From Planctomycetales bacterium (GTDB lineage: Bacteria > Planctomycetota > Planctomycetia > Planctomycetales > Planctomycetaceae): DNA of 64,000 bases. Shown here in pieces: positions 1-8,838 of this stretch; the first letter of the stretch is position 1; every line of letters starts with the position of its first letter. The stretch covers positions 248,001 to 312,000 of the forward strand of contig JAPLOA010000087.1 of the NCBI GenBank assembly GCA_026400835.1, written 5' to 3'. Under the pieces are notes generated by a model. The model was not told the origin of the DNA. It worked only from the letters and a program-made list of their open reading frames with translations, and searched no databases. A program made the position numbers and the translations under genes.

Positions 1-95
1 GACCGATAAGCAGGCTCATGCACTGACATTGATTCAGTGTCAAGGGAGTGCCAGCTTGTCGAAGCCACTTCAACTGCCTCTCAAGGTCGACCAGA

Positions 96-1148
96 ATGAA
101 ATCTCGTTCGCATAGTTTTGAAGTACGCCCTGCGAACTCCAATATCCGATCGGGCTTCACGCTGATTGAACTTCTGGTGGTTATTGCCATCATCGGAGTC
201 CTTGTGGCAATCCTGCTGCCGGCTGTTCAGGCGGCTCGTGCGGCTGCTCGAAGAACGCAATGCCTGAGTAACCTCAAACAACTCGGGTTGGCGATCCATA
301 ACTTTCACGATGCCAATCGAATGTTCCCTCCGGCTCGGCTGATCCTGAATTCCAATCGAGCGTCAATTAGTAGTGACGGAACCGACACGGGGCTTGATGA
401 GCCGACATGGCTGATTCATATTCTGCCGCACCTTGAGCAATCGGCGTTATTCAGTCAGTGGGACGTGTATAAGCCGTTCGGTCTGCATTCCTCCGAGGCT
501 CGATCAGCGGTGGTTTCCACTTTTCTGTGCCCGGAAAGGCACTCTGCTTCTGATGCAGTGACCAAGGACGTTCAGGTTGAGATTCGATTTCCCTGCGGCT
601 GCAAAGGAGGAATCCAGTCAATCCCCGGCGGAACTGTCGCGGATTATGTCGCAAATCATGGAGACAATTCCCCGGGAGCAGCCGGCCTGCCTACAGATTT
701 TTACTGGGGTGGCTATGGCACAGGAGTCCTGATTTCCAGTACGCCGGAGATTGACGAAGCAAAGTCAGTTGATGGAGAGATTGTTTTAAAACGTCGTTGG
801 CTCGATACAGTCTCCATGAGTGATTTAAAAGACGGAACCAGCCAGACAATCCTCGTGGGTGAACCTCACGTACCGCCCGACAAGCTCTCACAGAGCCCGT
901 GGAATGGCCCAGCTTATATGGGTCGGCATCTGACTCATTTTGCCAGAATCGGCGGCCCCGGAGTTCCAATCGCGCATCACCCCAACGATCAGCGAGCCTC
1001 CGTTTACTCCTTCGGCAGTGCACATACCGGAATGTGCCAGTTCGCTTTTGCTGACGGCAGCGCGAGGGCGGTCAATTCCAGCCTCAACACCCGAATATTG
1101 GCCAGTCTCTGTCATCGATCTGACGGTGTTCAGGTTGGTGACTTTTAA
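96..1148 (+). CDS. DUF1559 domain protein (type IV pilin-like N-terminus)
   Basis: 350 aa. After a 20-residue basic leader comes a prepilin motif (GFTLIELLVVIAIIGVLVAI), with the Gly/Phe junction expected for prepilin peptidase and a hydrophobic helix, followed by the LLPAVQAARAAARRTQC segment shared by planctomycete DUF1559 proteins. Near the C-terminus the family motif is visible as HTGMCQFAFADGSARAV (His, then DG nine residues on). These proteins are massively paralogous in planctomycetes and are thought to be cell-surface or pseudopilus proteins; no biochemical role is established. I start at the ATG at 96 because the 16 residues upstream look out of family, although a longer start at 48 is open. 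The gene is followed after 10 bases by a lipoprotein gene, the usual DUF1559 pairing. Confidence 0.9.
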   Translation: MKSRSHSFEVRPANSNIRSGFTLIELLVVIAIIGVLVAILLPAVQAARAAARRTQCLSNLKQLGLAIHNFHDANRMFPPARLILNSNRASISSDGTDTGLDEPTWLIHILPHLEQSALFSQWDVYKPFGLHSSEARSAVVSTFLCPERHSASDAVTKDVQVEIRFPCGCKGGIQSIPGGTVADYVANHGDNSPGAAGLPTDFYWGGYGTGVLISSTPEIDEAKSVDGEIVLKRRWLDTVSMSDLKDGTSQTILVGEPHVPPDKLSQSPWNGPAYMGRHLTHFARIGGPGVPIAHHPNDQRASVYSFGSAHTGMCQFAFADGSARAVNSSLNTRILASLCHRSDGVQVGDF

Positions 1149-1158
1149 GAACCCGCTC

Positions 1159-1611
1159 ATGACAGTCCTTTCGAGCTTTCACTCTGGCCGTCGCACCATC
1201 CTCGCTGCGGCGATCGTTCTGATCATCACATCGAATGGATGCGGTGAAAAGCAACCGACGACCTATCCAGTAAAAGGACGAGTTATCTTTTCAGATGGCA
1301 AACCCGTCATGCTGGGGACAGTTGAACTGCTTTCCAAAGCTGGAACAATGAACGCTCAGGGATCGATTCAGCCTGATGGCACCTTCATCCTTGGCACATT
1401 CGCCAGAAATGATGGCGCTGTTGAAGGGACACACAAAGCGATCGTCATGCAGATGATCGTGAGTGATGGTCTCGCGAGACATTCGATGGATCATGGCGAT
1501 CCGATCGATCCGCTTTACAGCTCCTATTCGTCATCTCCGCTGACCGCGATCGTTCAACCCACGGCGTCCAACGAGATCACGTTGACTGTAGAACGCGCCA
1601 AGCGAAAGTAA
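1159..1611 (+). CDS. small secreted lipoprotein, carboxypeptidase-regulatory/transthyretin-like
   Basis: 150 aa, starting at the ATG ten bases after the DUF1559 stop; the frame is open further upstream but that part overlaps the DUF1559 gene. The N-terminus is a signal sequence (AAAIVLIITSNGC) whose Cys at about residue 27 could be lipidated, although the lipobox is weak because Ser rather than Leu sits at -3. The mature part begins TYPVKGRVIFSDGKPV and continues with GTVEL, the pattern of the one-domain beta-sandwich proteins (carboxypeptidase regulatory-like) that accompany DUF1559 genes throughout planctomycetes. It probably forms a two-gene unit with its neighbour. Its binding partner and function are unknown. 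Confidence 0.85.
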   Translation: MTVLSSFHSGRRTILAAAIVLIITSNGCGEKQPTTYPVKGRVIFSDGKPVMLGTVELLSKAGTMNAQGSIQPDGTFILGTFARNDGAVEGTHKAIVMQMIVSDGLARHSMDHGDPIDPLYSSYSSSPLTAIVQPTASNEITLTVERAKRK

Positions 1612-1678
1612 GGGCGTGTCCTGAGTACGGATCTCACCCCCACTTGTGATTTCCGAAGAAATGCCCTCGCAATACCAT

Positions 1679-1705
1679 TTGACAAATCGCACAAGTCATT
1701 AGAAT
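1679..1705 (+). promoter_or_regulatory. candidate sigma-70-like promoter for the metal-locus genes
   Basis: TTGACA at 1679-1684 is followed after 15 bases by TAGAAT at 1700-1705, about 57 bases before the ATG at 1762. The spacer is shorter than the optimal 17. There is no gene between 1612 and 1761, so this would be the first promoter of the rightward run that extends to 8678. No clear zinc- or copper-regulator palindrome was recognised beside it. Confidence 0.3.
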
Positions 1706-1761
1706 GTTCGGTACTGGTCGGGCTCTAAGTTGGTTGTTCAATACTACTTGGCCCAGAGAGC

Positions 1762-2208
1762 ATGCATACGCGTCGCTTTCAAATTCTTACTTCGCTTCAG
1801 GTTGCGCTGCAACTCCTGACTCCCGCGATCGCCCCGTGGCTGCATTCGTTTGTAGAGTGTGGTGGCGTGCAGCACTGCACGTCGACTCTGGAATCCCATG
1901 CCCCGTCAGCCTCCCCGACACAGCGTCCGTTGGCTCGCTGCCTGCCCGGGTGTTGCCACGACCATGGCAATGACATAGCCGGCTCAGCAACCCACTCATC
2001 AGACCAGAATCAGCCTGATCAGCAAACCCCTCATGATTGTGCACACTGCGCGATCTGTCAGGCGATTGCCGCTCCACGAATTCTGGCATCTGTCGTTGAG
2101 CTCTCGGCAGCTCCTGAGCAGATCGTGCCTCTTGTCGTGCCGGCCTGCGCAGATCCAATGCTGGGATTTGGCCTTCCGCCGAAATGTCGCGCTCCGCCTG
2201 CGGCTTGA
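1762..2208 (+). CDS. Cys/His-rich secreted protein, DUF2946-like
   Basis: 148 aa. A basic start (MHTRRF) and a hydrophobic stretch to about residue 30 suggest a signal peptide or membrane anchor. The rest is rich in potential metal ligands: VECGG and QHC near 33-39, CLPGCCHDHG near 60-67, and HDCAHCAICQ near 91-100. The C-terminus RAPPAA resembles the short PRGPP-type tails of DUF2946 proteins, which also carry a C-x2-C segment and often lie beside copper or zinc transport genes. The DUF2946 link is based on this pattern and is tentative. It opens a co-oriented run with an AztD-like protein and His-rich lipoproteins, so a role in extracytoplasmic metal binding is inferred. Confidence 0.7.
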   Translation: MHTRRFQILTSLQVALQLLTPAIAPWLHSFVECGGVQHCTSTLESHAPSASPTQRPLARCLPGCCHDHGNDIAGSATHSSDQNQPDQQTPHDCAHCAICQAIAAPRILASVVELSAAPEQIVPLVVPACADPMLGFGLPPKCRAPPAA

Positions 2209-2633
2209 GCGTCTCACATGGCAGTGCTCCGTGATTCGTGCCAGACAACAACAGAATCCATCCAGACTTGATCTATCGACTCAAGTGGATGCGATGCCGT
2301 TGCCTGATGGCTCTGCTTAACGGAACTGCAACCGTTGCACCTTGAAATGTGCTCGCGTGATGCACTCGTATCCTCTGCGTGGACGAGGGCCGCGCGCAGA
2401 ACTGCGACGCCACTTCGATCCGCAAGTGCAGCAGCAGTGCGCAGTTCTACGCTGCCGAGCAACTTCAATTCGCATTCCTGATCTGGCCCTGTCGCCACGA
2501 TTTATGATCGGCGAACCACGCTCCGGTTGCGCAGATTGCACGACAGAATCGGGCATCACCCCCTGCTGACAACACCCAAACTCAGACCCTTCTGCTTACT
2601 GATTAATTTAAATCTCCATGAGGAAAATCTTAG
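2209..2633. other. intergenic, no supported gene
   Basis: 425 bases with only short, arginine-rich frames that lack any recognisable domain. A 9-base inverted repeat (AGAACTGCG / CGCAGTTCT, near 2399 and 2437) is the only local structure. The last 40 bases are AT-rich and hold the leader of the next gene, with AGGAAAA about 8 bases before its ATG. Confidence 0.5.
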
Positions 2634-3620
2634 ATGTTAAACTCTCAAATCGCTTCCGTACGAAAACGAGGATTTACCCTGATCGAATTGCTGGTTGTTA
2701 TCGCAATCATCGCAATTCTGATCGCACTGTTACTGCCCGCCGTCCAGCAGGCACGCGAGGCCGCTCGTCGTACTCAATGTAAGAATAATCTGAAGCAATT
2801 AGCTCTGGCTGCTCACAATTACGCTGACACGCACAGTTCGTTTCCACTTCAAGCTGGTGCATCCCTGTATGGCTATTCAGCTCAGGCTCAGTTGTTGCCA
2901 TTTCATGAGCAGGGCAGCCTGCATAGCCTGATCAACTTTAATCAGCCGCTGACAATCGGGCTGGCGTGGAATCCGCAAGTGAACCCTGCGATTGCTGCTG
3001 TGGCCGGGACTCGCATTTCTGTGCTGATGTGCCCCAGTGATTCCGGGAATCCGATGTTCACTGATTCGTTTGGATTTGCCTGGGCTGGCGGCAACTATCT
3101 TGTGAATGGTGGTTCAGGAACACAGTTGAACTACTGTTCGGGCAATAACGATGGACTCTTCTGGCGCGGTTCGAGCATCAGGTTTCGTGACATCACCGAT
3201 GGAACCAGCAACACCGCATTTATGGCGGAGACATTGTTTGGTAACAGGCAGGCGGCGACAACAACTCTGGTCAATCCTCAACGCCAGATGAAGCGAGTCA
3301 ATCTTGGAGCGTCGTGTGTGCCGACGGCTGAAGCCATGGAATCAACTGCGTCCACGAACTTCACTGGAAACCGGGCTGGAATCTGGATTTCATCAACGGG
3401 ATTTCACACCCTGATTCAGGGCTACTATCCACCGAATTCAAAAAGCCCGGACTTCGGCAATCACGGAGAAGTCGTGTCCGGTCCGCGAAGTCTGCACGTC
3501 GGGGGAGCGCAGTTGTCGCTCTGTGACGGCAGTGTTCGCTTCGTTTCCGAGAACGTGAATCTTGCCATTTTCCGCAACGTGTTCGCTCGCAACGACGGGC
3601 AGGTGCTGGGCGAATTCTGA
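2634..3620 (+). CDS. DUF1559 domain protein (type IV pilin-like N-terminus)
   Basis: 328 aa. The prepilin motif GFTLIELLVVIAIIAILIAL starts at residue 13 and is followed by LLPAVQQAREAARRTQCKNNLKQ, the canonical DUF1559 start. The C-terminal family motif is HVGGAQLSLCDGSVRFV (His, then DG), close to SLHxGGAxxxxxDGSVRF consensus, so this is a more typical member than the one at 96-1148. The start ATG at 2634 has an AGGAAAA ribosome-binding site. It lies inside the presumed metal locus, between the DUF2946-like gene and the PQQ-propeller gene, which is a context in which planctomycetes often place one DUF1559 copy; what it contributes there is unknown. Confidence 0.93.
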   Translation: MLNSQIASVRKRGFTLIELLVVIAIIAILIALLLPAVQQAREAARRTQCKNNLKQLALAAHNYADTHSSFPLQAGASLYGYSAQAQLLPFHEQGSLHSLINFNQPLTIGLAWNPQVNPAIAAVAGTRISVLMCPSDSGNPMFTDSFGFAWAGGNYLVNGGSGTQLNYCSGNNDGLFWRGSSIRFRDITDGTSNTAFMAETLFGNRQAATTTLVNPQRQMKRVNLGASCVPTAEAMESTASTNFTGNRAGIWISSTGFHTLIQGYYPPNSKSPDFGNHGEVVSGPRSLHVGGAQLSLCDGSVRFVSENVNLAIFRNVFARNDGQVLGEF

Positions 3621-3835
3621 GATGATCCCCGATTCAGTGAAAGTTGAGGCCAATGTGTTCGCGGGACACCCGATCGCAATGAGTCTCAATCATAGCCGTG
3701 CGCGGAGTAATCCGGCCTAAATCGATCCGGCCGTTTGGTCAGCAGCTGATCAGTGATCTGTCGCAGCGCTGGTTGAGCAATCTCAACCAGCGACTGCTCT
3801 TCTGTGCTAAACCGTCTTCTTTCAGGACGTTATCC

Positions 3836-5482
3836 ATGCGATCGACTGCTATCGCAATTTGTTTATTGAATCTGGCCATTTGTTGTGGCGGAGATTTGTC
3901 TCCGTCAGTCTGGACCGAGTTTCGAAATGGGGGCTCCTCCCATTCATCGGGACCAATGCCTTTAGCCTGGTCACCGGAGAGTGGCATTGCCTGGCAAAAA
4001 GAACTCCCCGGATATGGTCAATCCAGCCCGGTAATCTTCAACGGACGGGTATTTGTCACGTCTGTTGTCGGCCCGATGAAAGACGAATGTCAGATCATTT
4101 GTCTGGACTTGAAAACCGGTGAGCAAGTCTGGGAGTGGAAGAAAGAAGCGACTTCTCACGCAGCGTCAAACTACATGGCGTCGCGAGCCGCACCAACGCC
4201 TTTAGTAGATGCGAACGGCGTTTATGCTTTCTTTGAGAGCGGTGATTTTGTTGCCATCAATCCTGATGGAAATTTGAAATGGTCCAGAAGCCTGACTGAC
4301 GAATTCGGAAAGTTTGACAACAACCACGGGCTGGGAAGTTCACCGACTCAGACCACCGAACTGGTGATCGTCAACATCGAGCATAAAGGGCCCTCTTATC
4401 TGCTGGCAGTCGATAAGCAGACGGGCGAAACACGATGGAAGGCTGATCGGCCCTCAGGAAGTTCCTGGACTTCGCCCATCGTGGTTCAGCAGGAAGACAA
4501 AGAGCAGGTTATCGTGAGTTCTGGTGGCTCGGTCAGTGGCTACAGCACTGTCGATGGTAAGCAAATGTGGTCTTTCGACGGAATTTCCGGGAACTCTGTT
4601 CCGTCACCGACCGTTGTTGGCCCCTATCTTTACATTGGAGCTCGCATACCTGAGTTTGGATCAGCAGAAGAGGCGTCCCAGTCGAACCTTTGTCTGCGTC
4701 TGGACTCTTCTGAGAATCCTCAGAAAGAAGTGCTTTGGCGAGCAAAAAAGGCGGTCTGCGATTACGCAAGTCCAGTCATCCACGGCGACTGCGTGTATTA
4801 CCTGAACAATGTAGGGGTGCTCTACTGTGTTGATAGTCTGACTGGAGAAACTCAGTACACGGAACGGCTGGGAACGACATGTTGGGCAACTCCCGTTGTG
4901 TCCGGCGAAAACGTTTACTTCTTCGGCAAAGACGGCAAGACGGTTGTCATCAAAAGCGGCCAGGTGTTTTCCAAAGTGGCCACCAATCTGCTTTGGGATC
5001 CCCGCAATGCTCCCGCTCCTGAGTTCTATAAGGAACATCAGAGTACAGGGCATGACCATGGTTCTTCTGGCGAAAGCAAGCAAAAGAAGGACGCCGCGAA
5101 CGCTCCTGTTGCTCAGGAAAAGCAGAACGGCGCAGTTGAGACACCGGAAACAAGCCCCAGGAAAAGCGAGGGTTCCGGACGGGCCGGCGGCCCCGGTGGC
5201 GGAATGATGGCCACATTAATGAAGAGCGATGCAAACGGTGATGGAAAAATCTCCGAGGAAGAACTGTCGCCCGACTTTCGAGAAATGATGGGGCGAATCG
5301 ACCTGAACAAAGACAAGCTCCTGGATGCCGAAGAATTGAAAGCCATGGAGGAAAGCTTTCGCAAACGTCGTGAAGGGTCGAAGGACTCCGCGCGTGATCC
5401 CATTGTGTATGGCGTCGCAGCGGCTGATGGAGCGTTTGTGATTCGAACGGGAACTCGCCTCTACTGTGTTCGCGGCGAATAG
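3836..5482 (+). CDS. secreted PQQ-like beta-propeller protein with two EF-hands
   Basis: 548 aa, using the ATG at 3836 because a signal peptide (STAIAICLLNLAICCGG) follows directly; the frame is open back to 3698 but that extension is not signal-like. Residues 25-395 contain repeated WxxxLPGYGQSSPVIFNGRVF- and LDLKTGEQVWEW-type blades, as in outer-membrane PQQ-like (BamB-type) propellers; the match is structural and does not prove that PQQ is bound. A hydrophilic linker from about residue 400 contains GHDHG. Two EF-hand loops follow near residues 463-510 (DANGDGKISEEEL and DLNKDKLLDAEEL). The last segment returns to a propeller strand (VYGVAAADGAFVIRTGTRLYCV), so the linker plus EF-hands are inserted before the final blade. 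It is probably an extracytoplasmic calcium- or metal-responsive propeller. Confidence 0.9.
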   Translation: MRSTAIAICLLNLAICCGGDLSPSVWTEFRNGGSSHSSGPMPLAWSPESGIAWQKELPGYGQSSPVIFNGRVFVTSVVGPMKDECQIICLDLKTGEQVWEWKKEATSHAASNYMASRAAPTPLVDANGVYAFFESGDFVAINPDGNLKWSRSLTDEFGKFDNNHGLGSSPTQTTELVIVNIEHKGPSYLLAVDKQTGETRWKADRPSGSSWTSPIVVQQEDKEQVIVSSGGSVSGYSTVDGKQMWSFDGISGNSVPSPTVVGPYLYIGARIPEFGSAEEASQSNLCLRLDSSENPQKEVLWRAKKAVCDYASPVIHGDCVYYLNNVGVLYCVDSLTGETQYTERLGTTCWATPVVSGENVYFFGKDGKTVVIKSGQVFSKVATNLLWDPRNAPAPEFYKEHQSTGHDHGSSGESKQKKDAANAPVAQEKQNGAVETPETSPRKSEGSGRAGGPGGGMMATLMKSDANGDGKISEEELSPDFREMMGRIDLNKDKLLDAEELKAMEESFRKRREGSKDSARDPIVYGVAAADGAFVIRTGTRLYCVRGE

Positions 5483-5543
5483 GTTCCAGCTGGCGTTGGA
5501 ATCAGAATAAAATTTATCTCAGAAAAACTAAAGGTTTCAAACA

Positions 5544-5918
5544 ATGAGGATATGGTTGTTGCTCATCGCTCTTTCTGCCGTAGTTGTTGCAGGCTGCGGC
5601 CAGAGCTCAGCTGACGCCGTGCAACCGGTGAATGCAGAGGTCCCTGAATCCTGGACAGCCGACGGAAAGACATGGACTCACCAGACGTCATTTAACAAAT
5701 CGGACGAAGAGGTGCTGATGAAGTTTTTCCAGATTCACACGAGCTTTCAGAGAAGCACCGACTTTGAAGGCTCACCACAGATTCTGGTGACCGGAAAATC
5801 TGATCGAAGATTCTATTGGTTTCGAGGAACGCCGGACGCTCTGGCATGGTCCTGCATTCACTTCGAGGGCGGGAGATTTCGTACGTCTGAAGGCACTGGT
5901 AGTCCTTTTGTGAAATGA
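5544..5918 (+). CDS. small lipoprotein of unknown function
   Basis: 124 aa. A clear lipoprotein signal is present: MRIWLLLIALSAVVVAGC, with Cys18 in an AGC lipobox. The mature domain is about 105 residues, rich in Trp and Phe (ESWTADGKTW, RRFYWFRGTPDALAWSC, HFEGGRF) and has no family I recognise. AAAGG lies about ten bases upstream of the ATG. It sits 62 bases after the PQQ-propeller gene and 96 bases before the AztD-like gene in the same direction, so it is likely co-transcribed with them. Confidence 0.75.
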   Translation: MRIWLLLIALSAVVVAGCGQSSADAVQPVNAEVPESWTADGKTWTHQTSFNKSDEEVLMKFFQIHTSFQRSTDFEGSPQILVTGKSDRRFYWFRGTPDALAWSCIHFEGGRFRTSEGTGSPFVK

Positions 5919-5927
5919 TCCGGACGG

Positions 5928-5946
5928 CCCGATAATCCATCGGGCT
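5928..5946 (+). terminator. weak hairpin after the small lipoprotein gene
   Basis: GCCCGAT at 5928-5934 pairs with ATCGGGC at 5940-5946 around a 5-base loop. It is followed by TTCAC rather than a real T-run, so it may be an attenuator or an mRNA-end structure and not a full terminator. Confidence 0.3.
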
Positions 5947-6014
5947 TCACAATGACTGCCGTGCATGCACCGAGTATTGCATCAATATCATTAAAACAAA
6001 TAAAGGAGTTCAAT

Positions 6015-7403
6015 ATGACATTTCATTCGCGTACTGTGCGACGGCTAAGGACCGCTGTCGCTTTAGGACTTGGTCTGGCATTCTTTTCACAGGCTTGTGA
6101 TGCCGGAGATCGCGGGCCCCGTATTGCTCGAGTCCTCTGGCAGGATCGAGATAAAGACACTTTGATGTGGGGAGAAGTCCATGGCGGTGAGCAGTGGATT
6201 GTTTCCGCATCGCCGGTCAAAGACTTCCCAAAGCTTGATCGCGAGAAGCAGGATCTGGTGCAAATGGAGCATGCTGAGGGCCATTTGCTTGTGGGTGTCC
6301 GTGATAACGAGGATGGAAAATTCCAGAGCGGATGGGTCGCCGTTGACACCGGCGTTCGCGAAGAGCCACACGGCGATCATTCCCACTGGAAGTTTGTGGG
6401 ATTGCCATCCGTCAGAGGCAGTCGACTTGATACAGAGCAGGGCAATCCAGCCCATCTGTATCTATATAACGGTCACTTCTACATGGCGAATGACAAGAAG
6501 AACGGGTTCACTCATCTGAATCCCAAAGACCTTCTCGCAAAGCCAGCCAAAGAATGCGGGAACTTCTTTGCCGGTGGAGGAAACCATATCACGATGGCGG
6601 CAGTCGATAACGCGGTCTGCTACTCCACGTGGATCGATGGGGGCGGACCGAATATGGGTCGAGTTGACGTCGTCAATCTTAAGAAGACGGACGGCGATAA
6701 AATCGCCTACTCTTTCAATCTTCCAACCGGGGTGATCCACGGAGCGACGGCAAACTCAGGACGAGTCTTCTTTGCACCGGCAGATGGTGTCTGCTGGGTT
6801 GATGCGGATACTTCACTGTCAAAGACAGCAGAGACGGTAGTGGTGAGTCATATCTCGCTGGGAAAAGATGAAGGCGCGGAGAAACCCAATCGCACCGGCG
6901 CTTTCATAAATCATCGCAACTGGGTTTTGTTCACGACGGGCGGCGGCGAAAGCAAGTCCAGCCTTTGCCTTTTAGAGGCCAATGCAACACCGCCAAGGAT
7001 CGTTAAACTTCCCATTGCAGTTGAAGAGGGACTTACTTTAACAACCCCGGAAGTCGTTCTGGCTGCTGGTGGGAAACGTTACGCTTTCCTGTTTCAAGAC
7101 AAGAAAGAAGGCGACAAACAGGAGAAGTTGACAATAGTTGACCTGGATCCGAATGGCGATCGAAACTTCTCGGACGCTGCGATCACGAAAACTCTTCCCG
7201 TCGGGGCCAGCAAGGTTGACGGCCATAATGGACACCACGCGATCGGCTTTGATTCAGAAGGCCGAATCGCCTGCTTTACCAATCCCGGCGAAGGCTCGAT
7301 CTGGGTCTTAAGCCTTAAGGATCTGACAATCCGTGCAAAATCCATTGTCGGAGGAACACCAGGAGCGATTGTCGCCATTGGTGCGCCAGAACATAAGCAT
7401 TGA
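6015..7403 (+). CDS. AztD-like secreted beta-propeller (putative zinc metallochaperone family)
   Basis: 462 aa. The ATG at 6015 is chosen because AAAGGAG lies 8 bases upstream and a signal peptide (RTAVALGLGLAFFSQACDA) follows; 21 upstream residues are also open. The mature protein has propeller-like repeats. A loop at 119-124 reads HGDHSH and is followed by G-x2-PAH (143-147) and a FYMAND strand, the arrangement I know from AztD periplasmic zinc chaperones (HGDH motif, then G-x-P-x-H). Near the C-terminus HNGHHAIGF adds more histidines. AztD works with an AztABC zinc importer; no importer is in this window, so the partner and the metal are uncertain. The family assignment is by motif recognition only. 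Confidence 0.72.
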   Translation: MTFHSRTVRRLRTAVALGLGLAFFSQACDAGDRGPRIARVLWQDRDKDTLMWGEVHGGEQWIVSASPVKDFPKLDREKQDLVQMEHAEGHLLVGVRDNEDGKFQSGWVAVDTGVREEPHGDHSHWKFVGLPSVRGSRLDTEQGNPAHLYLYNGHFYMANDKKNGFTHLNPKDLLAKPAKECGNFFAGGGNHITMAAVDNAVCYSTWIDGGGPNMGRVDVVNLKKTDGDKIAYSFNLPTGVIHGATANSGRVFFAPADGVCWVDADTSLSKTAETVVVSHISLGKDEGAEKPNRTGAFINHRNWVLFTTGGGESKSSLCLLEANATPPRIVKLPIAVEEGLTLTTPEVVLAAGGKRYAFLFQDKKEGDKQEKLTIVDLDPNGDRNFSDAAITKTLPVGASKVDGHNGHHAIGFDSEGRIACFTNPGEGSIWVLSLKDLTIRAKSIVGGTPGAIVAIGAPEHKH

Positions 7404-7505
7404 TCTGTACGAAGGAAAACACCAACATCCACAGAACAATTTGAGTTCCGTGGTCACTGTCGTCCAGACTCAAATGCTCTTCATCCTTCCAAAAAGGTCA
7501 ACGCG

Positions 7506-8090
7506 ATGCACGGTTCAGTCAGTCATACTTTGAAACTCGTCTTACTGTCGTTTGTGACATTGCTCGTGGGCTGCACCGACGATGTCGCACAGCGAGATGC
7601 AGGCGGCGGGGCTGCAGAGCATAGTCATGATCACGGTCATAGTCATGCTCCGACGACATCGGTTGAAGGGCTGGCTGAACTCACTTCGCTGCGAAATACG
7701 ATTCGTGATGCATTTGCAGCAAACGACATGGATACCGCTCATGATCCTTTGCACGACGTAGGCGACGTCCTGATGGCGATACCGGAACTGGCAAAGAAGG
7801 AAAACGCGGATTCAGAGAAACTGGCATCAATCCAGAAGGCGGTTGACACTCTGATGGACGCCTTCGGTCGCGTTGACAAAACTATGCATGGTCAGGAAGG
7901 ATCAACCTATGCCGAGGAATCCGCAACGATTGATGCGGCGGTGCTGGAACTTAAATCGCTGCTGAATCCTTCTGTAGCTCCGAAGCCTGACGCAGCGACC
8001 TCAGATAAACCAGCATCGGCAACATCAGAAACATCAGCTGCAGAAACAACATCTCCTGCTGAGGCTCCTGCGGCCGCTAACCCGAACTAA
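7506..8090 (+). CDS. His-rich lipoprotein
   Basis: 194 aa. The signal VLLSFVTLLVGC gives a lipobox LVGC with Cys23. Directly behind it is a metal-ligand cluster, EHSHDHGHSH (residues 38-47), comparable with the His-rich loops of zinc-binding proteins. Residues 55-160 are predicted largely helical (NTIRDAFAANDMDTAHDPLHDVGDVL, then IQKAVDTLMDAFGRVDKTM), with further His residues at helix positions, which could form a four-helix metal-binding bundle. The last 35 residues are a low-complexity Ala/Thr/Pro/Ser tail. It follows the AztD-like gene by 102 bases and precedes another lipoprotein gene by 30. A role as membrane-anchored zinc or copper buffer is inferred from ligands and context. Confidence 0.82.
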   Translation: MHGSVSHTLKLVLLSFVTLLVGCTDDVAQRDAGGGAAEHSHDHGHSHAPTTSVEGLAELTSLRNTIRDAFAANDMDTAHDPLHDVGDVLMAIPELAKKENADSEKLASIQKAVDTLMDAFGRVDKTMHGQEGSTYAEESATIDAAVLELKSLLNPSVAPKPDAATSDKPASATSETSAAETTSPAEAPAAANPN

Positions 8091-8120
8091 ACACCCGGCT
8101 TGAAGGCCACGGAGCACCTC

Positions 8121-8678
8121 ATGACGAATCTGACTTCTGATTTCAAAACACTCAGGCACAGTCGACGACTGATGACTTACAGTTTTGTTGCCATGCTGGT
8201 GCTCCTGCTCGTCATGCCAGGCTGTGGGGAGACAATAGATCCCGAATTGGTTGCAGTACGGAATCGTTTTCTGAACGTGTCCACCGAGACGAAGGAAACA
8301 CCCGTTTCAGAAATCCGCGCTTCGTTGAAGTCGGGCGAACTAAAACCCGGGACGCCTTTTAAGGTTCGAGTCCGTATCAATGCCGGTGAGTTTCCGCCAT
8401 TTGTCAATGGCTCTGCGAAGTTCTTTGTCACCGATGCCACGGGACATGACGGGGATGAGTCTCATGACCCGCACGAATGTCCGTTTTGCCGCCGCGACGT
8501 CAAGAGCATGATGGCGTTAGTGGAGTTCCACGATGAAGCCGGCAAAACTATCTCCATGGATGCTCGGGAGCTTTTCGAAGTCAAGGATTTCGAACTGCTC
8601 GTCATTGAAGGCACCGGCCAGTTCGACTCAGAGGATGTCCTCTTGATGACCGCCAGCTCGATGTCAATCGTGCGTTGA
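8121..8678 (+). CDS. lipoprotein with a Cys/His metal-binding motif
   Basis: 185 aa. I use the ATG at 8121, which has GGAG at 8111-8114; a TTG at 8100 is also in frame. A hydrophobic segment ending VLLLVMPGC (Cys near residue 34) is a lipobox. The middle region reads DATGHDGDESHDPHECPFCRRDVK (split here only for description: GHDGDESHDPHE, then CPFCRRD), combining several His/Asp with a C-x2-C, a probable metal site. The C-terminal half is a small beta domain (ISMDARELFEVKDFELLVIEG). It is the last gene of the rightward run and ends 160 bases before the convergent RecQ gene. I do not recognise a named family. Confidence 0.78.
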   Translation: MTNLTSDFKTLRHSRRLMTYSFVAMLVLLLVMPGCGETIDPELVAVRNRFLNVSTETKETPVSEIRASLKSGELKPGTPFKVRVRINAGEFPPFVNGSAKFFVTDATGHDGDESHDPHECPFCRRDVKSMMALVEFHDEAGKTISMDARELFEVKDFELLVIEGTGQFDSEDVLLMTASSMSIVR

Positions 8679-8838
8679 ACTGCAATCGCGGGGCTTTGCA
8701 TGGCGAAGGTCTGCTGGATTCCTCTGCATTTCGACGAAATGCACGACCGGCTGATACGGAGAAGTTCAACGGCTGTCATCAGCCGACAGAAGAAGACTCC
8801 TTCCGGCCCAATGTGACTTCTTTGAGAGGTGCCCGATT

